A DNA stretch of 64,000 bases, from positions 1 to 64,000 of the forward strand of contig JALQYJ010000030.1 in assembly GCA_023254175.1 (NCBI GenBank), read 5' to 3'. Below, piece by piece: positions 31,746 through 42,238 of the stretch. Under the pieces are notes generated by a model that worked only from the letters and a program-made list of their open reading frames with translations, was not told the origin of the DNA and made no database searches. Position numbers and translations under genes: made by a program. This DNA is from Runella sp. (GTDB lineage: Bacteria; Bacteroidota; Bacteroidia; Cytophagales; Spirosomataceae). Within the stretch, counting starts at the first letter, position 1. The number at the start of each line of letters is the position of its first letter.

Positions 31746-32882
31746 TTTCACCCACTTACTATTACTCTTACCAGAAGCAATGACAGTTTCCACAAACTGC
31801 ATTCCGCGGATACCATCCTCGATGGTAGGGAAGTCCAAATCAAATTCATTAGGCTCTTCGCCATTCATACGCTTGCGTACCGTACGAGCAAAATTACGGT
31901 AAATGTTGGCAAACGCTTCCAAGTACCCCTCGGGGTGTCCAAATGGAATGCGCGAATGGGCATTGGCTGAATCTGACAATTTACCAACTGATGGCTGATA
32001 AATTTGGTAGCCTTCCGTGCTTTTGTGATGCAAGTATTGCGGAGTTTCTTGATGCCAATGCAAACTACCAAACTCCCCATAAATACGAATATTAAGGCCG
32101 TTCCAATCGCCATTACAGATTTGGCTACAATGTAAAATCCCACGTGCACCATTATCAAAATGCAACAAAACGTTGGCATCGTCGTCCAATACGCGTCCTT
32201 CCACCACACGACTCACGTCGGCACATAATTCCGTAATTTTTAAACCAGTGATATATTCGGCAAGGTTTTCGGCATGAGTTCCAATGTCGCCAACTGCACC
32301 CGCAATTCCTGAGCGTTTAGGATCTGTACGCCATTCTGCTTGTTTTGAACCATCCTTTTCAGCTGCAAACGACAACCACCCTTGTGGGTATTCGACAACT
32401 ACTTTACGGATAGTTCCAATTTTACCTTCTTTGATAAGTTGGCGGGCTTCTTTTACCATTGGGTATCCTGTATAATTGTGTGTCAGGGCAAAAGTCAGGC
32501 CTGTTTTATCTACTAGTTCTTTTAGCTTTTTTGCCTCACTCAACGAAAAGGTCACTGGCTTATCACAAATCACGTGGAAGCCATTTTCAAGGGCCATTTT
32601 AGCGGGCGCAAAGTGCATATGGTTAGGTGTTACAATCGAAACCACATCTATACGGTCTTTACGACGTTTTTCTTTTTGAATCATTTCCTTGAAATCACCG
32701 TAACAACGCGATGGGTCAAGCATGAGGTCTTCGCCCGAAGCTTTCGATTTTTCAGGAGTTGAGCTGAACGCACCACACACTAAATCAATTTCTCCGTCGA
32801 TTGCCGCTGCAATTCGGTGAACTCCTCCAATGAAAGCCCCACGGCCTCCACCTACCATACCCATTCTAATTTTTCGAGCCAT
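31737..32882 (-). CDS. Gfo/Idh/MocA family oxidoreductase
   Basis: RKIRMGMVGGGRGAFIGGVHR, VSIVTPNHMHFAPAKMALENGFHVICDKPVTFSLSEAKKL, GAVGDIGTHAENLAEYITGL. Confidence 0.93.
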   Translation of the reverse strand: MARKIRMGMVGGGRGAFIGGVHRIAAAIDGEIDLVCGAFSSTPEKSKASGEDLMLDPSRCYGDFKEMIQKEKRRKDRIDVVSIVTPNHMHFAPAKMALENGFHVICDKPVTFSLSEAKKLKELVDKTGLTFALTHNYTGYPMVKEARQLIKEGKIGTIRKVVVEYPQGWLSFAAEKDGSKQAEWRTDPKRSGIAGAVGDIGTHAENLAEYITGLKITELCADVSRVVEGRVLDDDANVLLHFDNGARGILHCSQICNGDWNGLNIRIYGEFGSLHWHQETPQYLHHKSTEGYQIYQPSVGKLSDSANAHSRIPFGHPEGYLEAFANIYRNFARTVRKRMNGEEPNEFDLDFPTIEDGIRGMQFVETVIASGKSNSKWVKFK

Positions 32883-33090
32883 ATGATTTAAAATTTTTGA
32901 TTTGGTACTTTAGTTACGAGGTTAGTTTAATTTACCTGTCCAATTTTGGGGATAATCCGAACAGGTACTTTTTATAGCGAAAGTAAAAAAAAGGCTTTTT
33001 CTCACGAATTTTGGGTAAAAAAAAAAAGAAAACTACTTTGGTCAACAGAAAGTACCATGTTTAATACCCTTTAACCAAACCTTTCATACA

Positions 33091-34296
33091 ATGATTAACA
33101 AAGACAGATTATTTTACGGTAGCTGTTTTGCGCTGATTACCACTGCGTTCTCGTTCAGTATTCGTGCGGGTATCCTTGACCAATTAGCTAAACAGTACGG
33201 CTTCACAGGCGAGCAACTGGGAACTATCAACTCCATGTGGTTCTTAGGTTTTCCCATCTCCATGATTGTTGGAGGTTTAATTTACAACTCGGTGGGTGGT
33301 AAAAAAATTATGCAGTTTGCATTTTTGGCACACACTATCGGTATTTTATTGACCATTTTTTCGGGGGGGAACTACATGACCTTGTTGATTTCGACCCTAC
33401 TTATTGGGTTGGGCAATGGCTGTACTGAAGCCGCTTGTAACCCTATGATTGCCGATGCTTACGATGGCAATAAAATGAATGCTATGTTGAACAAATTCCA
33501 CATGTGGTTCCCAGGTGGAATTGTAATTGGTTCGTTGATTTCTAAATTTATGACCGAAGCCAACACAGGTTGGGAAGCACAAATTTGGATTATCCTCGTT
33601 CCTACCATCATTTACGCGTACCTTTTCTGGGGACAAGAGTTTCCAAAACCAAAAACAGAAGCTGCTGCTTCGGTCAGCGAAAACATCAAAGCGATGCTTT
33701 CACCACTCTTCCTTTTCATGTTTGCTTGCATGGCTTTAACAGCCATTTCAGAATTTGGCCCTCAACAGTGGGTAGGATTAATTTTGAGCAAGTCAGGAGC
33801 TGACCCAATGTTACTTCTGGCAATTACGACAGGTACAATGGCCGTAGCACGTTTCTTTGCAGGACCAGTAATTCACAAAATCGACCAAACTGGAGTTCTT
33901 CTTGGTTCGGCAATTTTAGCCACAATTGGCTTGTTCTTGTTAAGCAAAGTAACGGGTGGAACTGCCTATGCAGCAGCATTTGTGTATGCTTGCGGTATTG
34001 CGTATTTCTGGCCTAATATGGTTGGATTTGTCGCCGAAAAAATCCCCGCAAGTGGTGCTCTTGGTATGTCAGTAATTGGAGGAGTAGGTATGTTCTCAAG
34101 CTCTATCTTCCAACCAATCATTGGTAACTGGATTGATAGCGCAAAAACAGAAGCGGCTGCTCAAGGTTTCCAAGGTGACGCCCTCGAATTGGCTGCTGGT
34201 CAAGCGACATTGAGCACAATGGTAACTTTCCCTGCTATTCTTATTGTGGCTTTCATCGGCTTGTACTTTTGGGTTAAAAACCTTAAAAAAGCATAA
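33091..34296 (+). CDS. MFS transporter
   Basis: ~12 hydrophobic segments, FGFTGEQLGTINSMWFLGFPISMIVGGLIYNSVGGKKIM. Confidence 0.9.
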   Translation: MINKDRLFYGSCFALITTAFSFSIRAGILDQLAKQYGFTGEQLGTINSMWFLGFPISMIVGGLIYNSVGGKKIMQFAFLAHTIGILLTIFSGGNYMTLLISTLLIGLGNGCTEAACNPMIADAYDGNKMNAMLNKFHMWFPGGIVIGSLISKFMTEANTGWEAQIWIILVPTIIYAYLFWGQEFPKPKTEAAASVSENIKAMLSPLFLFMFACMALTAISEFGPQQWVGLILSKSGADPMLLLAITTGTMAVARFFAGPVIHKIDQTGVLLGSAILATIGLFLLSKVTGGTAYAAAFVYACGIAYFWPNMVGFVAEKIPASGALGMSVIGGVGMFSSSIFQPIIGNWIDSAKTEAAAQGFQGDALELAAGQATLSTMVTFPAILIVAFIGLYFWVKNLKKA

Positions 34297-34340
34297 AAAC
34301 TTGCACATCGGTTAACTATTTTTGTTTGCCGACCTATATT

Positions 34341-34375
34341 AAAAAGCCTCACCGAACGATTCGGCGAGGCTTTTT
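34341..34375. terminator. bidirectional terminator between convergent genes
   Basis: AAAAAGCCTCACCGAACGATTCGGCGAGGCTTTTT. Confidence 0.88.
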
Positions 34376-34400
34376 AATGCCCTTTGTGAGGTTTTTTCTG

Positions 34401-35111
34401 TCATTTACAATTTTGTACTAATGCTTCTTTCGCAGCAGGGTATCCGAGTTTATCAGCTTGTTGGAGATTAAGACACCCCGCTTCTTTTTGTTTTTCGAGC
34501 AACAACGCCACCCCTAACGCATGAAACGCTTTACTGAATTTCGCATCGTTTTTTACTGCACTTTCAAAATTGGTAATAGCCCCTTTGAAATCGCCTTGCT
34601 GAAAAATAACGTTTCCTCTGTTGTAGAAAGCCAACGCATTTTTTGCGTCAAGACGTATTGCTTTATCAAAGTCAACCATTGCTGCGTTTGTTTGACCCAT
34701 TGCTGCAAGTAATTGCCCGCGGTTCACGTACAACTCGGCGTTTTTATCTTCCAGCCGAATCGCCTCGGCATAATCTTTCAAGGCTCCTTCGGTGTCGTTT
34801 TGTGCTACTTTTAGCATCGCACGGTTGTAATAAGGACGGTAATAATCAGGCTTTGCCTTAATAGCTTGTTCATAATCCAAGAGGGCGTTTTGAAACTGTT
34901 TCAGCTCATAATAGATGACCCCTCGTGCATTGAGGGCTTCAAAATTACTATTATCCCGGTCGATTGCTTTATTTAAAAACGGTAACGCTTCGCTGAATTT
35001 TCCTTCTTTCATTAACTCTTTACCCTTGTTAAGCATATCTGTTGAAGAAAAACTACAGGCTTGAGCAAGACCTACAACTACCCCTAGTGTTATGATGATA
35101 AGGTATTTCAT
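34401..35111 (-). CDS. TPR repeat lipoprotein
   Basis: Start refined to MKYLIIITLGVVVGLAQAC; repeated TPR units (AEAIRLEDKNAELYVNRGQLLAAMGQTNAAMVDFDKAIRLDAKNALAFYNRGNV). Confidence 0.88.
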   Translation of the reverse strand: MKYLIIITLGVVVGLAQACSFSSTDMLNKGKELMKEGKFSEALPFLNKAIDRDNSNFEALNARGVIYYELKQFQNALLDYEQAIKAKPDYYRPYYNRAMLKVAQNDTEGALKDYAEAIRLEDKNAELYVNRGQLLAAMGQTNAAMVDFDKAIRLDAKNALAFYNRGNVIFQQGDFKGAITNFESAVKNDAKFSKAFHALGVALLLEKQKEAGCLNLQQADKLGYPAAKEALVQNCK

Positions 35112-35198
35112 TGATTTTTGGTTGATTTTACACCGCCAAAGATACAGGTGAAATGCCTCGATACCAATTATAAACAATTATGCAAAATTAATTTATGG

Positions 35199-35267
35199 TT
35201 CACGCAGAGTCGCAAAGGCACCGAATCAACCTTGTACACTCTTTACATCACTGCGACTTTGCGTGAA
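35199..35267. repeat. inverted repeat, REP-like (TTCACGCARAGTCGCA)
   Basis: TTCACGCAGAGTCGCA (35199-35214) and TGCGACTTTGCGTGAA (35252-35267), 15/16 complementary. Confidence 0.75.
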
Positions 35268-35301
35268 TGAATTTACTTATTTAAGAAGTAAATATGCTTT
35301 A

Positions 35302-36000
35302 TTACAGCAATAAAAGTCCCGCAATCACCGCCCCAACAATCGGACCTGCTACCGGAATCCATGCGTATTGCCAATCAGAATCACCTTTTCCAACAATTGG
35401 GAGAAGAGCATGAGCAATGCGAGGGCCTAAGTCGCGGGCAGGATTAATGGCGTAGCCTGTAGTTCCACCCAACGAAAGTCCAATCGCCCATACTAAAATA
35501 CCTACTGCAAAAGGTCCCAAACCAGTGGTGACAGCACCAATGCCTTTGATACCAACCAATAATATTATTGTCCCTACTACTTCACTGAAGAAATTGGAAC
35601 CAGAAGCTCTAATTGCAGGGTCGGTACAAAAGGTAGCCCGTTTTGCCCCTTTGTCCTCTGTACGCGCATAGTGAGGCATGTGAAATAACCAAACCAGGGT
35701 TCCACCTAAAAATGCCCCCAGCATTTGTGCCGAAATATAGGGCACTATTTTGCTAAAATCATTTTTTGCAAAGGCCATCCCAATCGTAACAGCGGGGTTC
35801 AAATGGGCATCGTATCCCCCAAAAGCTTGTGAGACAAACACCCCCATCGTCACGGCAAAAGCCCAACCCGCAGTAATGACAATCCAGCCACCATTGTGGC
35901 CTTTAGTATCTTTTAAAACAACGTTGGCAACTACGCCATTGCCAAGCAAAATGAGCACTATTGTGCCTAGTAATTCACCTAAAAAAGGAGAGGGAGTCAT
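35302..36000 (-). CDS. MIP/aquaporin family channel (glycerol facilitator-like)
   Basis: HLNPAVTIG and GYAINPARDLGPR (two NPA motifs). Confidence 0.95.
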   Translation of the reverse strand: MTPSPFLGELLGTIVLILLGNGVVANVVLKDTKGHNGGWIVITAGWAFAVTMGVFVSQAFGGYDAHLNPAVTIGMAFAKNDFSKIVPYISAQMLGAFLGGTLVWLFHMPHYARTEDKGAKRATFCTDPAIRASGSNFFSEVVGTIILLVGIKGIGAVTTGLGPFAVGILVWAIGLSLGGTTGYAINPARDLGPRIAHALLPIVGKGDSDWQYAWIPVAGPIVGAVIAGLLLL

Positions 36001-36072
36001 TAGAAACAAATAAGGTTAGAAGGTTAAAGGATATACTAAGATTAGTTTTTCGCAAATAAATACAAATTTGTC

Positions 36073-38169
36073 TTATGGCAATGCAAAAGCTACGTATTTG
36101 TCACCCGATTTGGTTTTCAACTTTCCTCCTCCGCAGGCAATAACCACATACTGTTTACCATTAATCATATATGTGCTCGGCGAAGCATAACCCGCCGCTG
36201 GCAGTTGGGTCTGCCAAAGTATTTTACCCGTTTTTTTGTCAAATGCCCGTAAGCGTTCGTCGCGGGTTGCCGCAATAAAAAGCAATCCGCTCCCTGTCAC
36301 AAGCGGTCCCCCGTAATTATCCGTACCTGTAGGGGCAATTCCTTTGGCGGTCAGTTCAGGGTATTCCCCCAACGGCACTTGCCAAAGTCGTTCGCCCGTA
36401 TTCAGGTCAGTCGCTGTCAACGTCCCCCAAGGTGGAGCACTAATCGGATACCCATTTCGGTCGTACCAACGGTTATAACCCGTATGTTGGTACGGAATAC
36501 TCCCTTTTTGCGAGCTCACCACCTGTATGTCTTGTTGTTTTTGGAACAAAAAATCAACAATTGCCTTGTTTTCTGCCACCGAGAGATGCACAAACGACGG
36601 CATCATGGCGCGGCCTTTGATAATTAATGTTTTTACCGCTTCTTCCGAAAGTCGCTTTGAAACAGTCAGCAAAGAAGGGTACGAACCGTCGTGGTTACCT
36701 CGGCGGTCTTCGCCGTGGCATGTCGAGCAGTACTGACGATACAGCTGTCTGCCCGTTGTGGTTCTTGCACTGGATTCTTGCTTACGAGATACGAGCGAAG
36801 TGTAAACAGGGATTTCTTTGGAGGGGATATACATCACTCCCTGCGGGTCGGTGGCAGCGCCGCCCCATTGCCCACCGCCATCGGTGCCCGGGAAGAAAAT
36901 GGTCATGTCTTTACCAATCGGTATATAAGCACTCCCCGTACGGGCTTTTTGAATCAAAGCCACCAACGAATCGCGGTCAGCTACGAATGAGTTTAAATTT
37001 TTTTCGGTAAAACCCTGTCGGGCAAAATAGGTCGGTTTAAGAGGTATAGGTTGCGTTTTTGAGGGAAATTCGCCTGCAATAGCATCAAATGTAAACGCGC
37101 GATTTTCGATGGGGAACAACGGTTTTCCACTCACTCGGTCAAACACAAAAATGTAGCCCTGTTTCGTAATCTGCGCCACAGCGTCTATTTTTCTTCCGTT
37201 TTGAACTACTGCCACCAAATTAGGAGGTGCAGGCACGTCGCGGTCCCAAATATCGTGACGCACCAACTGGTAATGCCAAAGTCGCTTTCCACTTCGGGCA
37301 TCTAACGCTAGCAAACTATTAGCAAAAAGATTATCCCCTTTGCGATTTCCACCATAAAAATCGAACGCCGCCGACCCCGTAGGAGCGTACAAAATCCCCC
37401 GTTGACGATCAAGCGCCATCCCCGCCCACGAATTTGCCCCACCGATGTTTTGGCGAGCATTGGCAGGCCAAGTTGTAGCGCCCATTTCACTCGCCTCGGG
37501 GATGGTTCTAAACGTCCAAATTCGTTTACCCGTTCGGACGTCATAGGCGCGAATATCGCCTAACAAAGCAGATTCACTTTCAGACACCCGCGTTCCAACG
37601 ATAATTTTATCCTCAAAAATGACATTAGGCGTATTTGAGACCACGTAATCGTCGGCATTGGGGCGTTCAATGCCCATTTTTAAATTGATTCGCCCTTTTT
37701 CCCCAAACGATTGGCGAAGTTGACCCGTAACTGCATCCACAGCATACAGCCATTTCCCCGCCCCAAAAAAGATTGTTTTTTCAGTCCCTTCTGACCAATA
37801 GCTTACCCCTCGGCTTGTCGTCCCCTCTGTTTCGCTAACGTTTGTTTTCCAAAACTCCTTGCCCGTTGCCGCATCAATCGCAAACGCTTGGGTGTTGGCC
37901 GAAACGCCGTACAAGACCCCATCAATCACGATAGGGTTACACTGTATTTGGGTGCGGTGAAAAACCGTATCAGCCCCTCCCGAGGCGTACGTCCAAGCCA
38001 CTTTAAGTTGACTGACATTTTTTGTCGAAATTTGGCTTGCCTCCGAAAAATGACTTCGAGCTGCGTTTCCGTTATATTCGGGCCAATCTAAGGAAGACTC
38101 AAAAGCCATCCGAAAGGCCCAAAGCAACAAAACTACTCCTATTAAACCAACCAACAAACGATGATTCAT
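36073..38169 (-). CDS. PQQ-dependent (quinoprotein) dehydrogenase with embedded cytochrome c domain
   Basis: [20 protein letters not shown]..., [24 protein letters not shown]-like segment, [21 protein letters not shown] heme c motif, [34 protein letters not shown]. Confidence 0.93.
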   Translation of the reverse strand: [698 protein letters not shown]

Positions 38170-38277
38170 GGATAAAATAGTGTTTAAAAGCTTCTAGAGG
38201 CAAAGTTGCCTTTGTTCAATTATTACTTCAAAAAGCATTTTCGAGCGTTTTCTACCAAATCTTTGATGGGGATGGCT

Positions 38278-38285
38278 TATCTTTG
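38278..38285 (+). promoter_or_regulatory. Bacteroidota -7 promoter element (TAnnTTTG) upstream of purB
   Basis: TATCTTTG located 18 nt before the purB ATG; match to the known Bacteroidetes -7 consensus. Confidence 0.6.
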
Positions 38286-38303
38286 CATTTTAGTAACCAA
38301 GCT

Positions 38304-39647
38304 ATGCAATTAAATACCCTCACAGCTATCTCACCCGTCGATGGACGCTATCGTCGTCAAGTTGAAAAACTCGCCCCCTATTTCTCGGAATTTGGGCTTA
38401 TCCGCTACCGAATCCGCATCGAAGTGGAGTATTTCATCGCCCTTTGCAAACTCCCCCTTCCCCAATTAGAAGGTTTTGATCAATCCATTTACACTGACTT
38501 ACGCGCTTTATACCTCGACTTTACAGAAACCGATGCTTTACGAATCAAAGAAATCGAATCGGTTACGAACCACGACGTAAAAGCCGTAGAGTATTTTATC
38601 AAAGAAAAACTCAAAGACAAGCAGCTTGATTCCTACTTGGAGTTTATTCATTTTGGACTTACATCACAGGACGTCAACAATACATCAATTCCGCTTTCGC
38701 TCAAAGAAGCCATTACGGACGAGATTATCCCAACGTTTGAAGAGGTTATTACCAAACTGAAAGCCTTGGCCGAAGAATGGAAACATATTCCGATGCTAGC
38801 CCGTACGCACGGCCAACCTGCTTCTCCTACTCGTTTGGGGAAAGAATTTGGCGTGTTTATCGAACGTCTTGAGAAACAACTTGCGATGATTCAGGCCATC
38901 CCTTATGCCGCCAAATTTGGTGGAGCAACGGGCAACTTCAACGCGCACCACGTAGCTTATCCTGAGATTGATTGGGTAGCCTTTGGGAATACATTTGTAA
39001 ACGAAACCTTGGGACTATCGCGCAGCCAATTGACGACCCAAATCGAGCATTACGATATGCTTGCGGCATTGATGGATACGTTTAAACGTTTAAATACCAT
39101 TCTCATCGACCTCGACCGTGACGTTTGGACGTACGTTTCGATGGAATATTTTAAGCAAAAAATCAAAGCAGGAGAAGTAGGGTCGTCGGCAATGCCACAC
39201 AAAGTCAACCCCATTGATTTTGAGAACTCGGAAGGAAACCTGGGCATTGCTAACGCCGTTTTTGAGCATTTGTCGGCTAAGCTTCCTATTTCTCGCCTCC
39301 AACGCGACCTAACGGACTCTACCGTTCTTCGTAACCTTGGTGTACCATTGGGCCACACCATCATCGGTTTGAAAGCATTATTGAGAGGATTAGGAAAACT
39401 TGAATTGAACGAAACCGCTTTCTACGCCGACCTCGACAATAACTGGGCGGTAGTTGCCGAAGCGATTCAAACCATTTTACGTCGCGAAGCTTACCCACAA
39501 CCTTACGAGGCCCTGAAAGCCCTCACGCGTAAAAACGAAAAAATCACCTCCAATACCATTGCCGAGTTTATTGATTGCCTTGAGGTATCAGAAGCAATCA
39601 AAGAGGAATTACGTGCGATTTCGCCCTTTAGTTATACGGGGGTGTAA
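38304..39647 (+). CDS. purB: adenylosuccinate lyase
   Basis: MQLNTLTAISPVDGRYRRQVEKLAPYFSE, HFGLTSQDVNNTS, RTHGQPASPT, GSSAMPHKVNPIDFENSEGNLGIAN. Confidence 0.97.
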   Translation: MQLNTLTAISPVDGRYRRQVEKLAPYFSEFGLIRYRIRIEVEYFIALCKLPLPQLEGFDQSIYTDLRALYLDFTETDALRIKEIESVTNHDVKAVEYFIKEKLKDKQLDSYLEFIHFGLTSQDVNNTSIPLSLKEAITDEIIPTFEEVITKLKALAEEWKHIPMLARTHGQPASPTRLGKEFGVFIERLEKQLAMIQAIPYAAKFGGATGNFNAHHVAYPEIDWVAFGNTFVNETLGLSRSQLTTQIEHYDMLAALMDTFKRLNTILIDLDRDVWTYVSMEYFKQKIKAGEVGSSAMPHKVNPIDFENSEGNLGIANAVFEHLSAKLPISRLQRDLTDSTVLRNLGVPLGHTIIGLKALLRGLGKLELNETAFYADLDNNWAVVAEAIQTILRREAYPQPYEALKALTRKNEKITSNTIAEFIDCLEVSEAIKEELRAISPFSYTGV

Positions 39648-39711
39648 CGTTTTTTGTGGTACGGCGTGGTGCAGGTTGTGAGCAACCTGCACCACACCCA
39701 ACCCTCCACGA

Positions 39712-40641
39712 TTATATTTTACAAATGAGTGGTTGCCCCTTCACTTCCAACGAAAAAACGTCGGGACGTGCATAATGCCCAATCACGTCAAAATCCAGTT
39801 TACTTTTGGCCAATACTGAAAAATCGAGTTCGGCCATCAGCAGCCCTTCCTCATTCCAAAGTGGCCCCGCCAAGACTTCACCCAAAGGCGAGATAATGAC
39901 ACTTCCACCTGCGCTCATGATGTCTGGTTCTTCGATTAAGTATTCTTGATAGCGTTCGGGATAATCCGATTTTCGTACAAACTGATTGGCCGCCAATACA
40001 AAACAGCGGCCTTCTAACGCAACATGCAGCATGGTGGATTGCCACGATTCGCGGGCATCAGCAGTGGGAGCTAAATAAAGCTCTATCCCCTGCTGGTACA
40101 TCGACATTCGCGCGAGAGGCATGTAATTTTCCCAACAAATCAACCCTCCTACCCGACCTACATTAGTATCAAATGTCATGAGCGTACTTCCGTCGCTTTC
40201 TGCCCAAATGTAACGCTCAAGCCCTGTGGGTTTTAATTTCCGATGCTTGCCCACCAGCACACCATCTTGGTTAAAGTAAAACAAAGCACAATGCAACGAA
40301 CCACCCACGGGTTCCCGTTCGGTTACGCCCAATGCCACATACATTCTTGCCTTGCGAACAGCTTCGCCAATTTTTAGAACTTCTTCCGAATCGTATTCGA
40401 TGCTATTTTTCCAATAATCGAGCCAATGCTCGCGGCTTTTTTCCGTTCGGCGACCAATGCGCGAATCAAAATTGAGGCCGCGCGGATAACAAGGAATGAA
40501 AGACTCAGGAAACAGCAACAGTTCGCACTTTGCCTGAGCTGCCTTTTCAATCCATTCAATAGCCCTTTCAACGGTTTTGGATTTATCAAAAAGAAAAGGA
40601 GTTGCTTGCACAACCCCCACTTTTACACATTTAAAACTCAT
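39712..40641 (-). CDS. nitrilase / carbon-nitrogen hydrolase family
   Basis: LLLFPESFIPCYPRGL (Glu), HRKLKPTGLER (Lys), GGLICWENYMPLAR (Cys). Confidence 0.92.
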   Translation of the reverse strand: MSFKCVKVGVVQATPFLFDKSKTVERAIEWIEKAAQAKCELLLFPESFIPCYPRGLNFDSRIGRRTEKSREHWLDYWKNSIEYDSEEVLKIGEAVRKARMYVALGVTEREPVGGSLHCALFYFNQDGVLVGKHRKLKPTGLERYIWAESDGSTLMTFDTNVGRVGGLICWENYMPLARMSMYQQGIELYLAPTADARESWQSTMLHVALEGRCFVLAANQFVRKSDYPERYQEYLIEEPDIMSAGGSVIISPLGEVLAGPLWNEEGLLMAELDFSVLAKSKLDFDVIGHYARPDVFSLEVKGQPLICKI

Positions 40642-40654
40642 GATGCTTGCCTAC

Positions 40655-41884
40655 CTAGTTATTTTCAATGACTTTTTCTACTACGTATGCTTGCGTCCCC
40701 AACCATTTGGCTTCTTGCCCAAGTTGAGAAATAACCACATTCAAATTACTTCTAAAGTCAGTTAAACAGTATTTGTTAATGGCCTGCTCGATGGGGTTGG
40801 TAATAAACGCCCCCGCTTTAGCGACAATTCCGTCTACGATGATGATTTCAGGATTAAACAGATGAATTGCAATTGACAAACCTTTTCCCAATTCCATCCC
40901 AATCTCGTGGAGGATATCAATGGCGAAAGAATCGCCCTGCCAAGCTGAATCAATAATGATTTCAGCGTCAATTTTTTCAATATCCATTCCTGACAAGCGT
41001 GAAATACGCCCATCATTTAACCCTTTTTTGATACGGCGTAACAGGGAAGCTGCGGAAGTAATAGTATCCAAACAACCCACTTTTCCGCAGTGACACAGCT
41101 CACCGTTGGGCACTACTTGAATGTGGCCAAGTTCACCTGCAAAACCAGACGCTCCTTGAAAAACCTCCCCATTGAGAATAACCCCTAGCCCTACTCCCCA
41201 ATCTATGTAAATAGCAAGCACATGGTCTTTTCCTTGCGCCAACCCAAAACGGTGTTCGCCAAGGGTAGTTGCTTTCGTATCATTGATGACGTAAACAGGA
41301 AACTTAAAGTGTCTTTCGAGCAATGTTCCAAACGATTGTTCACCTTGATTTAAGCTTCGGTAAGTAAAATTATATCCTTTGCGCGCATCGACCAAGCCAG
41401 CAACTGAAATCCCCATCGCCATAAAATCATCGTGGCGAATATTTGATTCGCTAATGACGTCTTCAGTAGCCAAGATAAGTGCATCTAGAAACTTAGATGA
41501 GTCTTCCAACTTCATATCGAGGTCTCGTCGAAATACTACCTCATTTTTGAGGTTCATAATGAGCACTTTAATATCATGAGTATTTACGTCCAACACCAAA
41601 ACGTAAAAGCGTTCCGTACTAAGGCTAAACAAAACTGGTTTACGTCCTTGTTTAGTAACGCCTGTACCTACAGGCAAGATCCATTTTTCTTCCACCATCT
41701 CCTCTACAATACTCGTCACAGAAGGAACGCTGCTATGAATTACTCGGGCCAGTTCGGCAATAGATGAAGTGCCCGAACGATAAAGTTCGATCAATATACG
41801 TCGGCGGTGTAAGTTCTTTTTATAGTCAACGACCGAGGTTCTAGGTAAGGTATCTAATTCTGACGATGTAGTAGGTTCAAACAT
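40655..41884 (-). CDS. ROK family transcriptional regulator
   Basis: N-terminal winged-helix (RRILIELYRSGTSSIAELARVIHSSVPSVTSIVEEMVEEKWI), ROK motif GELGHIQVVPNGELCHCGKVGCLDTITS. Confidence 0.94.
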   Translation of the reverse strand: MFEPTTSSELDTLPRTSVVDYKKNLHRRRILIELYRSGTSSIAELARVIHSSVPSVTSIVEEMVEEKWILPVGTGVTKQGRKPVLFSLSTERFYVLVLDVNTHDIKVLIMNLKNEVVFRRDLDMKLEDSSKFLDALILATEDVISESNIRHDDFMAMGISVAGLVDARKGYNFTYRSLNQGEQSFGTLLERHFKFPVYVINDTKATTLGEHRFGLAQGKDHVLAIYIDWGVGLGVILNGEVFQGASGFAGELGHIQVVPNGELCHCGKVGCLDTITSAASLLRRIKKGLNDGRISRLSGMDIEKIDAEIIIDSAWQGDSFAIDILHEIGMELGKGLSIAIHLFNPEIIIVDGIVAKAGAFITNPIEQAINKYCLTDFRSNLNVVISQLGQEAKWLGTQAYVVEKVIENN

Positions 41885-42238
41885 GCTATATATAAGATAG
41901 GATAAAGGAGATGCTAAATTAGTTTATTTTATGGATATAAATATAATATTAATTTTTTTTACTTAATACCTACATTTAAAAATATTTTTTTATTAACATC
42001 CGTTTGGATTAATGAAATTATTGTTAACATTGTAAAAAATTTCCTATTTTTAGATTTTATAAACTCTAACCAATTTTATTTTTTATTTTTTTTTATTAAA
42101 GTTCGGCCAATTACTCACAGCGAATGCTTGGTCAGCTCTACGTCCTTAAATCTCTTGCTTTGAGATTTTTACACTCGCAAACAATTTTTACCAAGAATCC
42201 CTTTGTTATTTATTTTTAATTTTAACCTCCATTACCAA

